Both the position numbers and the translations under genes were made by a program. A stretch of DNA of 8,962 nucleotides, from contig DXZF01000032.1 of the NCBI GenBank assembly GCA_019415425.1, forward strand, positions 1-8,962. The letters are read 5' to 3'. The notes under the pieces were generated by a model. It had not been told where the DNA came from, ran no database searches, and saw nothing but the letters and a program-made list of their open reading frames with translations. Below are positions 1 through 5,883 of this stretch, one piece after another. Position 1 is the stretch's first letter; the number at the start of each line of letters is the position of its first letter. The DNA comes from Bacillota bacterium (GTDB lineage Bacteria > Bacillota > Clostridia > Christensenellales > QAND01).

Positions 1-517
1 GCCTATGTGAATTACAATAACAGGGGCCCGGGCGGACGATATGCCGCCACGCTGCAGGCGACAAAGCCGGAGGCATTGGCGGGAGAGCAAGTGGAAGAAC
101 CCCCGCTGAAGCAGATGGGAACAAAAGAGGAACCGATACGGATCTCCTCTTACCAGCTGCTGATCAACCCATGGCTGTACGATGGGAAGTATATCCGCAT
201 GCAGACAAGAGGAGATTTCTGGATACGTTTAAAAGGTGAGCTGATCCAAGAGGATTTTCGTATATGGAGTTATCACTCTGTGGACTATGCATTGATTTCC
301 GCCGATGTGATGAATCAGGACACGGTCGTTACCAATGTGACGGCTGAACTGATTGAAAGGATGGTACATCATTCTGATGGGAATGTCAATGCAGAGATCG
401 TGGGAAAATTCAACATTGTACCGGAAGCGGACAATAAGCTTCAAATCACAGAGCTGCTGGAATTCAATATCCATGAACGGAATGTGCAAGAGCTGAACGC
501 CCTGGAAATTGAAGGGG
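1..517 (+). repeat. Tandem gene duplication, copy 1
   Basis: Bases 1-517 align with 886-1402 without a gap at a constant offset of 885 bp. Identity is patchy: long stretches are identical or almost so (for example 1-58 against 886-943, and about 459-516 against 1344-1401), separated by strongly diverged patches near 224-250 and 340-375. Confidence 0.93.
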
Positions 518-543
518 GGCAAGCAGCAGGATCCATTCATTGA
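1..543 (+). CDS. Exported protein with repeated YDGK-type domain, paralog 1 (5' end outside window)
   Basis: The reading frame is open from base 1 to a TGA at 541-543, giving 180 visible residues. The GTG at 7 is not the true start. The next gene (556-1416) aligns from its residue 111 with this fragment at a constant 885-bp offset, so the complete gene should begin about 330 bp upstream of the window and carry a signal peptide. The visible part holds the tail of one domain ('GPGGRYAATLQATKPEAL') and one full domain, starting 'IRISSYQLLINPWLYDGKYIRM' in shortened form 'YQLL.NPWLYDGK' and ending 'AEIVGKF..LQITELLEF'. By hand count it differs from paralog 2 at about 24 of roughly 170 residues. 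Its last residues (after 'EIEGG') are unlike paralog 2, being longer. The stop overlaps the ribosome binding site of the next gene, so the two are co-transcribed. Function is unknown; a small beta-barrel or OB-like fold in an exported protein is inference only. Confidence 0.88.
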   Translation, partial: AYVNYNNRGPGGRYAATLQATKPEALAGEQVEEPPLKQMGTKEEPIRISSYQLLINPWLYDGKYIRMQTRGDFWIRLKGELIQEDFRIWSYHSVDYALISADVMNQDTVVTNVTAELIERMVHHSDGNVNAEIVGKFNIVPEADNKLQITELLEFNIHERNVQELNALEIEGGQAAGSIH

Positions 544-555
544 GGAGAAGCAACA

Positions 556-1416
556 ATGCGAATAAAAAGATACAAAAATCTATGTCTGATTGTTATCGCA
601 ATGATTTTGTGCACCCAATCTGTTGTGCTGGCTGAGCCTGAACCGACATATGACGACACAAAATACACATATGACGCGGTCATAGCGAGAAATCCGAGTA
701 TACATGGACAGTTTATACACTTTTACGGACTTTTGGGAAAGACAGGAGATGAATACTATTTGTATCGAATTATGTCGATGAGAGATTATTATCTGGACAG
801 GAGAGAGAATGCCGTATACCTGGATCCAAGCGTAGTAAAGGAAGAGTGGAAGGATATAGAGGAATATATGCGCGTAAGTGTAGTTGCCTATGTGAATTAC
901 AATAACAGGGGCCCGGGCGGACGATATGCCGCCACGCTGCAGGCCACAAAGCCGGAGGCATTGACGGAAGAGCGAGTGGAAGAACCGCCGCTGAAGCAGA
1001 CGGGAACAAAGGAGGATCCGATACGGATCTCCTCTTACCAGTTGTTGATCAACCCATGGCTGTACGATGGGAAGTATATCCGCATGCAGGCAAGAGGGGA
1101 TTTCAGAACGGAGGTAAGGGACGATTTGATTCAAGAGGATTTTCGTATATTAAATTACCACTCTCTAGACTATGCATTGATTTCTGCCGATGTGATGAAT
1201 CAGGACACGGTCGTTACCAATGTGACGGCTGACCTGGTCGAAAGGACGTCGTACCATTATGATGGGAATGTCAATGCAGAGATCGTGGGAAAATTCGACA
1301 TTGTGCCGGAAGCGGATGATAAGCTCCAAATCACAGAGCTGCTGGAATTCAATATCCATGAACGGAATGTGCAAGAGCTGAACGCCCTGGAAATTGAAGG
1401 GGGAGAGGCAAAATGA
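556..1416 (+). CDS. Exported two-domain protein with repeated YDGK-type motif, paralog 2
   Basis: This is a 286-residue protein. The ATG at 556 is preceded by GAGGAG at 542-547, which overlaps the stop of the upstream paralog. Residues 1-26 form a signal peptide: basic start (MRIKRYK), hydrophobic core (LCLIVIAMIL), and a probable signal peptidase I site after 'VVLA' at A26. The Cys at 19 does not sit in a convincing lipobox. The mature part appears to contain two copies of one domain. Copy 1 is about residues 37-136 ('VIARNPSIHGQFIHFYGLL', then 'YYLYRI', 'NAVYLD', 'VSVVAYV'). Copy 2 is about 156-266 ('YQLLINPWLYDGKYIRM', then 'DYALISADV', 'NAEIVGKF', 'LQITELLEF'). The spacing of strand-like segments recalls an OB-type barrel, but I recognise no named family. 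The stop overlaps the next start by 4 bp. A role in the cell envelope or extracytoplasmic ligand binding is inference. Confidence 0.88.
   Translation: MRIKRYKNLCLIVIAMILCTQSVVLAEPEPTYDDTKYTYDAVIARNPSIHGQFIHFYGLLGKTGDEYYLYRIMSMRDYYLDRRENAVYLDPSVVKEEWKDIEEYMRVSVVAYVNYNNRGPGGRYAATLQATKPEALTEERVEEPPLKQTGTKEDPIRISSYQLLINPWLYDGKYIRMQARGDFRTEVRDDLIQEDFRILNYHSLDYALISADVMNQDTVVTNVTADLVERTSYHYDGNVNAEIVGKFDIVPEADDKLQITELLEFNIHERNVQELNALEIEGGEAK
886..1402 (+). repeat. Tandem gene duplication, copy 2
   Basis: This is the second copy of the duplicated stretch; its partner is 1-517. The 885-bp period equals one gene plus its short intergenic gap, as expected from a whole-gene tandem duplication. The repeat ends just before the stop of paralog 2, where the two C-termini become unrelated. 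Confidence 0.93.
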
Positions 1417-1913
1417 GGGGAAGACGCAGGCGATATACATGTCTGTTGTGCGGGATTTTGCTGCTGTGCGGGGGATGTGGCCCAAGTGTACCCAAGCCGG
1501 AACAGGGAACGGTGGTCTCGATGTATGAGCTGCTGGGATACCCGGAGCGATACGATGGGGAGCGGATCACCGTATGCGGCGTACTGAAGGAAGAAGAAAA
1601 CGGGTATGCCGTATATATGACGAGATGGGATGCATCGTATGAAAATGATCTGACGGGCTTCTGGCTGGGGGAAGAGCTGGGAGCAGAGGTATACGTATCG
1701 CCCTCGCTGGAGGAATTGAATACACAATATGTGGAAATCACGGGAACGTTGCAGGCAGGAGAAACGGGAGAAGGCCCTGCATATCGGGGAACGATCGCCA
1801 ATACGGAGATGATCACAGAGGCAGAAATCAAGGTAGAAGGCTATAATGGACCGGATAGTGGGTACGGCTACGATCCATTTGAAGAGTTTGTTAAGTTTGA
1901 AGAGAAAGAGTAA
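1413..1913 (+). CDS. Small lipoprotein with a single YDGE/YDGK-type domain
   Basis: This is a 166-residue protein whose ATG overlaps the upstream stop as ATGA (1413-1416), with a purine-rich GGGAGAGG at 1401-1408. The N-terminus has five basic residues, a hydrophobic core and 'LLLCGGC', so C22 is the likely lipidated cysteine after signal peptidase II cleavage. The mature part is one domain, about residues 36-140: 'MYELLGYPERYDGERITVCGVL', then 'GYAVYMTRWDASYENDLTGFWL', 'YVEITGTL' and 'YRGTIANTEMI'. This matches, in order, the segments of both domains in the 556-1416 protein, so the three genes appear to be one family. The tail (141-166) is acidic and rich in Gly and Tyr. The gene is followed at once by a strong terminator and so is the last of the operon. 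Molecular function is unknown; an envelope-anchored binding or assembly partner of the two larger paralogs is inference. Confidence 0.88.
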   Translation: MRGRRRRYTCLLCGILLLCGGCGPSVPKPEQGTVVSMYELLGYPERYDGERITVCGVLKEEENGYAVYMTRWDASYENDLTGFWLGEELGAEVYVSPSLEELNTQYVEITGTLQAGETGEGPAYRGTIANTEMITEAEIKVEGYNGPDSGYGYDPFEEFVKFEEKE

Positions 1914-1921
1914 GAAGAGAG

Positions 1922-1959
1922 AAGAGCAAACAGAGCGCGGGAGCGCTCTGTTTGCTTTT
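1922..1959 (+). terminator. Intrinsic terminator of the exported-protein operon
   Basis: Bases 1926-1938 pair perfectly with 1943-1955 (13 bp, loop GGGA at 1939-1942). The A-rich 5' flank and the TTTT at 1956-1959 extend the stem and supply a short U-tract. It begins 9 bp after the stop of the lipoprotein gene. Confidence 0.9.
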
Positions 1960-2098
1960 GCAAGCAACAAATGAAAGCGCATTTACGGTGCAGCGTAAGC
2001 GCGTATATGATGGAGGCAGGAAGTACGAGCGACGTGAAGTACATGGGCGGGGTGAGCGACGCAAGCGGACTGTATAAAATAATTTAAGGAGAAGAAAA
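1960..2098 (+). other. Spacer with small repeats and a possible 38-codon reading frame
   Basis: This 139-bp spacer separates the terminator from an AT-rich gene and is richer in G+C than what follows. It holds a bulged inverted repeat (GCGC-TTACG at 1977-1987 against CGTAA-GCGC at 1994-2002), an 8-bp direct repeat GAGCGACG at 2027 and 2054, and AAGTAC at 2021 and 2037. A frame from ATG 1971 to TAA 2085-2087 could encode 38 residues ending 'MGGVSDASGLYKII', but it lacks a ribosome binding site. It is in frame with the upstream lipoprotein gene and open back to that gene's stop. It may be a gene remnant or chance. TTTACG (1982) and TATATG (2004), 16 bp apart, could be a weak promoter for the next gene. 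Confidence 0.3.
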
Positions 2099-2434
2099 AT
2101 GAAATTTACATATAAAAACATTGAAGAAATAGATAAAATATATTTACATGACTGGATATTCATGGGAATGATATATGAGCGCGAAAAATGCACATGTAGA
2201 ATGATTGTACAGGACTATTTGGAAAATAAGAGGGAAATTACTTTTGCAGAGGTGGAGCATTTGGTGATTGAAGATAGGAATAGCTGTGCAGGGGGTGAAC
2301 AGCAGATATTTGACTGGGAAAGTGTTCCACCAATTTCATATGATGGAAAAAAATCTAATATGGTAAGAATACGTATACTTTTTGCAACATGTGCTGAAAT
2401 ATTCATACAGTGTTATAGTATAGAAATCTTATAG
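2099..2434 (+). CDS. Small hypothetical protein, immunity-like type
   Basis: This is a 111-residue cytoplasmic protein with no signal or membrane segment. The ATG at 2099 has a good AAGGAG at 2086-2091 with 7-nt spacing. The layout ('IDKIYLHDWIFMGMIYERE', then a basic strand, 'ITFAEVEHLVIED', and 'FDWESVP') recalls small orphan proteins that travel with polymorphic-toxin and immunity loci in Firmicutes: an N-terminal 'LHD' strand, a conserved 'ITF..V' segment and an aromatic/acidic end. That likeness is by eye only; I cannot name a family. The gene is clearly AT-rich compared with the operons on either side. No toxin gene is visible beside it. It may share a message with the 257-residue gene 57 bp downstream. 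Confidence 0.72.
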   Translation: MKFTYKNIEEIDKIYLHDWIFMGMIYEREKCTCRMIVQDYLENKREITFAEVEHLVIEDRNSCAGGEQQIFDWESVPPISYDGKKSNMVRIRILFATCAEIFIQCYSIEIL

Positions 2435-2491
2435 AATTTCATGAGAAATAAAAATCCTAAAAGCTATTCATTTATAAAATAATACGTTTGG

Positions 2492-3265
2492 ATGAATGCA
2501 AGTGAGAAAAATATGAACATCAAAATGCTACAGATGATGGAATTGACCGCAAAGATAAATCTGTATTTAAAAGATGGAATCATGCAAAATGAAACAACAT
2601 TTTACAAAGATGATACAAATATGGGAATCTCATTTTTTGAATCAAGCGAGAAACAGATGATAAGACTCAACTTAGAAGGGCTTGGACAGATGTTTCGGCA
2701 TCTACAGGAAAATGGGATTCAAAGGGTATTTTTTGATGCCAATCAAGATTTTGGACCATGGTACCTTGAAGGATATCATCCCAGCTGGGCAATTGCGTGT
2801 CAGAATGGAAAAGGGGAATTCATAGCGTCTTTAAAATTTAAAAAGGAATATCAAAATCATTTACAGTATATTTGCTTGTGTAGGAACAAGATGCAAAATG
2901 ATCATAGAACAATATTTGAAAACGATATGTATCCATTCTTCAAAGAAACACTTGAAAGATTACAGGAAATTGCAAAAAAGATGGAGCTACATGGGTTTGA
3001 AAGGAACTTCCGTATATGCAATGATATATTAGAGGGAAAAGCTGTGTCCCAAACAGAATTGTGGACACAAAATGCATTTGTTTTGCCGCAAGGTTATCGT
3101 TTGCTGGCGCAAAAGAAAGTGTGCGTGATGGCAAGACTGATGATTTATGGCGGAAGCGGAAATTGGGATGATCATCCTCAAACGAGTACGCTAAAAGAAA
3201 CGAATGATTTATTTCGCTTTGGCTTAAGCATGTTGGCGCACGCGATCAATTTTGAATTCCTTTGA
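2492..3265 (+). CDS. Hypothetical protein, probable orphan immunity-type protein
   Basis: This frame encodes 257 residues from ATG 2492. That start has no ribosome binding site, whereas the in-frame ATG at 2513 follows a weak GTGAG at 2502-2506, so the real protein may be 250 residues ('MNIKMLQMMELTAKINLYLKD'). It is soluble, without a signal peptide. Visible landmarks are 'QRVFFDANQDFGPWYLEGYHPSW' in the first half, a lysine- and asparagine-rich middle, and a C-terminal 'ARLMIYGGSGNWDD'. A GG-G-W-(N/D)-D element near the C-terminus is something I associate with immunity-like proteins of Firmicutes toxin loci; this is memory, not a search. Like its upstream neighbour it is AT-rich. No toxin, adhesin or secretion gene is in the window, so it could be an orphan immunity gene left by a lost or distant effector, or something unrelated. 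Confidence 0.75.
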   Translation: MNASEKNMNIKMLQMMELTAKINLYLKDGIMQNETTFYKDDTNMGISFFESSEKQMIRLNLEGLGQMFRHLQENGIQRVFFDANQDFGPWYLEGYHPSWAIACQNGKGEFIASLKFKKEYQNHLQYICLCRNKMQNDHRTIFENDMYPFFKETLERLQEIAKKMELHGFERNFRICNDILEGKAVSQTELWTQNAFVLPQGYRLLAQKKVCVMARLMIYGGSGNWDDHPQTSTLKETNDLFRFGLSMLAHAINFEFL

Positions 3266-3273
3266 GTTTATCA

Positions 3274-3432
3274 CTTCACACGGCAAGTGGGCACCTACTG
3301 GCCATATCCATCCGCAATCTGCAGGGCAAAATGGTGAGCATGGCAGGCGTGGACGCCCGGGGCAACCTGATGGAAAAGAGCACAACGGGCACGTTTGATT
3401 TCTCGGGAAAACGTCAGGGTTGCGGACGGCCT
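3274..3432 (+). pseudogene. Possible degraded coding fragment
   Basis: After the AT-rich 257-residue gene the composition jumps back to GC-rich. One frame stays open to a TGA at 3430-3432 and reads like protein: 'GHLLAISIRNLQGKMVSM' followed by 'AGVDARGNLMEKSTTGTFDFSG'. Third positions are mostly G or C, as in the DUF1538 gene downstream. There is no ribosome binding site at its beginning, and the segment is in a different frame from the upstream gene. It may be the end of a gene cut away when the AT-rich pair was inserted. The family is not recognised; the '(V/A)D.RGN(L/V)(L/M)E' element faintly recalls ROK-type proteins, but that is weak. Confidence 0.3.
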
Positions 3433-3442
3433 TGAGGCCTTC

Positions 3443-3471
3443 TTGAATTTTTTGCAAAAATTATGTATAAT
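3443..3471 (+). promoter_or_regulatory. Sigma-A type promoter of the DUF1538-PII operon
   Basis: A -35 box TTGAAT (3443-3448) and a perfect -10 box TATAAT (3466-3471) are separated by exactly 17 bp. Transcription should start near 3478. The region is AT-rich, in contrast to the coding DNA on either side. A short GGCC-TTGA-GGCC inverted repeat (3428-3439) lies just upstream. Confidence 0.75.
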
Positions 3472-3477
3472 ATACAA

Positions 3478-3657
3478 TATCAGCGCGTACAAAGAAAATG
3501 GTGGAAATCAATATATTTCCAGAAATGACCGGATGATATGCATGAAAATGCCTGTTTGATCGCCTGTCCATCCGCAGAACGTCCATGTTTTTTTCAAGTG
3601 AGTGCGCTTGCAAAACACGTTGTTCACATTTTCATCGGTACATTAAGGAGCGGTTAT
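3478..3657 (+). promoter_or_regulatory. Long structured 5' leader of the DUF1538-PII operon
   Basis: About 180 nt separate the predicted transcription start from the TTG start at 3658. Possible stems are TGGAAAT/ATTTCCA (3502-3508 with 3515-3521), CGGATG/CATCCG (3530-3535 with 3569-3574) enclosing GCAT-GAAA-ATGC (3540-3551, GNRA-type loop), and CAAGTG/CGCTTG (3595-3600 with 3605-3610, one G-U). A run of seven T lies at 3587-3593. I recognise no known riboswitch class. The 3502-3521 palindrome could equally be a protein-binding operator just downstream of the promoter. Confidence 0.35.
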
Positions 3658-5193
3658 TTGCGACATAACAAACGATTGAAAGAGAAAATTCGGGAATCAC
3701 TGGTTTCCGTCCTGCCAATTACGGCCATTGTACTGGTCATCAGCATCACCATCTCGCCACTTACGCCGGGAACGTTGATGCTGTTTTTATTCGGTGCAAT
3801 CCTTCTGATTTTTGGCATGGGGCTGTTCACGCTGGGGGTCGATATGTCCATGATCCCAATGGGGGACGGAATCGGTGTGCAAATCAGCAAATCGCGCAAG
3901 GTGCTCATCCCGCTTCTGGTGTGCTTTGTGCTGGGGGTCGTGATCACAATTGCAGAACCCGACCTGCAGGTGCTCGCCGAGCAATTGCCCTCTGTGCCCA
4001 ATATGACGTTGATCCTTGCCGTGGCAATCGGTGTGTGGTTCTTCCTGGTGATCGCACAGGTGCGCATGATACTGAACATACCGCTATCGTACACGCTGCT
4101 GTTTTTCTACGTCATCGTGTTTGCCCTGTCGTTCTTTGCGCCGGACAGCTTTGTTCCCGCCGCCTTTGATTCTGGCGGCGTGACAACGGGGCCGATTACG
4201 GTTCCCTTTATCATGGCGTTGGGCATTGGCCTGGCGGCCATCCGAAGCGACAAGAACTCAGGAAGCGACTCGTTCGGGTTGATTGCCCTGTGCTCCATCG
4301 GCCCCATCGCGGCCGTAATGATCCTGGGGATTGTGATGCCCGATCTGGACGCGGCCTATACGCCTGTGGTCATTTCTGAAGTCGCCACAACGCAGCAAGC
4401 GGCCGCGCTGTTTGCAAATGAGATCCCGGCGTACATGGGCGAGGTTGCGGTTGCACTGCTGCCGATCGTCGGCATCTTTGCCCTGTTCCAGCTGATCTTC
4501 CATCGCTTTAAACCCCATCAGCTGGGCAAGATCCTGGTGGGCTTGATCTATACCTACATAGGCCTGGTGCTCTTTCTGGTGGGCGTCAATGTGGGCTTTA
4601 TGCCGGCGGGCGCAACCATTGGCGCCGGTATCGCCTCGGGCGGAACAAAATGGCTGTTGGTTCCCATTGGCGCACTGGTGGGCTATTTTATCGTCAGGGC
4701 GGAGCCGGCGGTTCAGGTGTTGGCACAGCAGGTGGAGGAGATCACAAACGGCTCCATCACCCAGAAAGCCATCAACCGCGCGCTGTCAATTGGCATGGCC
4801 GTGTCGGTGGGCCTGGCGATGCTGCGCATCCTCACCGGCATCTCCATCCTGTGGATTTTGATTCCCGGCTACGCGATCGCTTTGATCATGACTTTCTTTG
4901 TGCCGCAAATCTTCACCGGCGTGGCTTTTGACTCCGGTGGTGTGGCGTCCGGCCCCATGACCACGACGTTCCTGTTGCCGCTGGCAATGGGGGCCTGTGA
5001 GGCCGTGGGCGGCAACGTGCTGACCGACGCGTTTGGCATTGTCGCCCTGGTCGCCATGACCCCGCTTTGCACCATCCAGCTCATGGGTCTGTATGGCAAA
5101 CTCAAGACGCGCCTTACGATGAAAGCAAAACGGCAAGCGATTCAGAAGGAGCTGGAAGATCTGGACGAACGCATCATCTACTGGGAGGTATGA
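3658..5193 (+). CDS. DUF1538 family integral membrane protein (probable transporter)
   Basis: Translation most likely starts at TTG 3658, which has AAGGAG at 3645-3650 with 7-nt spacing. This gives 511 residues beginning '(M)RHNKRLKEKIRESLVSVLP', the N-terminus expected for DUF1538 proteins. The longer frame from ATG 3538 adds 40 residues that do not fit the family and have no ribosome binding site. The protein is very hydrophobic, with many membrane segments, and is clearly duplicated: half 1 is about residues 10-225 and half 2 about 288-480. Paired motifs are 'AEPDLQVLAEQL' (99-110) with 'AEPAVQVLAQQV' (348-359), and 'FDSGGVTTGPIT' (170-181) with 'FDSGGVASGPMT' (424-435). Such repeats are typical of transporters with two inverted or parallel halves; the substrate is unknown. 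The last 30 residues are charged and probably cytoplasmic. Only 3 bp separate it from the PII-like gene, suggesting that the PII protein regulates it. Confidence 0.92.
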   Translation: MRHNKRLKEKIRESLVSVLPITAIVLVISITISPLTPGTLMLFLFGAILLIFGMGLFTLGVDMSMIPMGDGIGVQISKSRKVLIPLLVCFVLGVVITIAEPDLQVLAEQLPSVPNMTLILAVAIGVWFFLVIAQVRMILNIPLSYTLLFFYVIVFALSFFAPDSFVPAAFDSGGVTTGPITVPFIMALGIGLAAIRSDKNSGSDSFGLIALCSIGPIAAVMILGIVMPDLDAAYTPVVISEVATTQQAAALFANEIPAYMGEVAVALLPIVGIFALFQLIFHRFKPHQLGKILVGLIYTYIGLVLFLVGVNVGFMPAGATIGAGIASGGTKWLLVPIGALVGYFIVRAEPAVQVLAQQVEEITNGSITQKAINRALSIGMAVSVGLAMLRILTGISILWILIPGYAIALIMTFFVPQIFTGVAFDSGGVASGPMTTTFLLPLAMGACEAVGGNVLTDAFGIVALVAMTPLCTIQLMGLYGKLKTRLTMKAKRQAIQKELEDLDERIIYWEV

Positions 5194-5196
5194 GCG

Positions 5197-5883
5197 ATGG
5201 CACAATCGATTGCCCTCATGCAGCTCTTCGTTTCCATTGTGGAACGGGGCATGGGCATACAGATCATGAAATACTACAGGGCGTACGGACTGTACCACCA
5301 CATGCAGGTGTCGGGCCATGGGACGGCGGCCTCGCATCTGCTGGATACATTCGGATTTGGCACCGCTGAGCGGGATGTCATTCTCACCTACGGCACGCGG
5401 GATACCATCCGCCAGCTGATTCACCACCTCAGGGATGAGGATCGGCCCAAGCTGGATATTCAGGGGATCGCCTTTTCCCTGAACATGTCGGGGATGAGTT
5501 CCATTTTGGCCGTGTGCCTCTCGCAGCTGGAAGAAAAGACAAAGGAAAGGGGAAATCAAACCATGCCACAGAACCACCATGACGACCACAGCCTGATTCT
5601 GGTGACGGTCAATCAGGGGTATACAGAAGATGTGATGAATACCGCGCGCGCTGCCGGTGCACGGGGCGGCACCGTCGTCCGTGCACGCTGGGCCGGGGCT
5701 GACGAGGTACAGAAAATTGCGGGGATCACGTTGCAGGCGGAAAAGGAAGTGCTCGCCATCATGACGCAAAATCATCTGCGCAATGGGATCATGGAGGAAA
5801 TTGACCGCGTCCACGGCCTGCACACGCCGACGCAGGCCATGGTGATCTCGCTGCCGGTGGACGGCGTCGCCAGGCTGGATTAG
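5197..5883 (+). CDS. P-II family (GlnB-like) regulator with two PII-like domains
   Basis: This is a 228-residue soluble protein. The ATG at 5197 has GGGAGG at 5183-5188 inside the end of the DUF1538 gene; an ATG at 5190 is in another frame and gives no PII sequence. Two ferredoxin-like PII-type domains are joined by a polar, His-rich linker (about 112-130). The N-terminal domain is about 5-108 ('ALMQLFVSIVERGMGIQIM', 'FGFGTAERDVILTYGT'). The C-terminal domain is about 131-222 ('HSLILVTVNQGYTEDVMNTA', 'AGARGGTVVRAR', 'LQAEKEVLAIMT'). The 'GA-GGTV--AR' element in the second domain is that of PII-like proteins found next to DUF1538 genes. Classical PII is about 112 residues, so this is a fused or duplicated form. 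PII proteins sense ATP/ADP and 2-oxoglutarate and bind transporters or enzymes; here the obvious partner is the DUF1538 membrane protein. The ligand cannot be told from the sequence. Confidence 0.9.
   Translation: MAQSIALMQLFVSIVERGMGIQIMKYYRAYGLYHHMQVSGHGTAASHLLDTFGFGTAERDVILTYGTRDTIRQLIHHLRDEDRPKLDIQGIAFSLNMSGMSSILAVCLSQLEEKTKERGNQTMPQNHHDDHSLILVTVNQGYTEDVMNTARAAGARGGTVVRARWAGADEVQKIAGITLQAEKEVLAIMTQNHLRNGIMEEIDRVHGLHTPTQAMVISLPVDGVARLD

Noticed and set aside
1..1402. Repeat pair considered as an insertion sequence or CRISPR-like array
   Set aside because: There are only two copies, the repeats are coding, the period equals one gene, and there are no terminal inverted repeats or transposase.
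1257..1982. 241-codon - strand frame
   Set aside because: It runs antisense through the paralog 2 end, the lipoprotein gene and the terminator stem; composition is not protein-like.
3587..3593. T7 run in the leader as an intrinsic terminator (attenuator)
   Set aside because: No GC-rich stem ends directly before it; the nearest stem (3530-3574) closes 13 nt earlier, so it is mentioned only as part of the leader.
3538..3657. ATG at 3538 as start of the DUF1538 gene (40 extra residues)
   Set aside because: No ribosome binding site precedes it, the extra residues do not look like the family's N-terminus, and TTG 3658 has AAGGAG at ideal spacing.
5190..5369. ATG at 5190 as the start of the gene after DUF1538
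   Set aside because: It reads in another frame and stops after about 60 codons without PII-like sequence; ATG 5197 gives the full PII protein.
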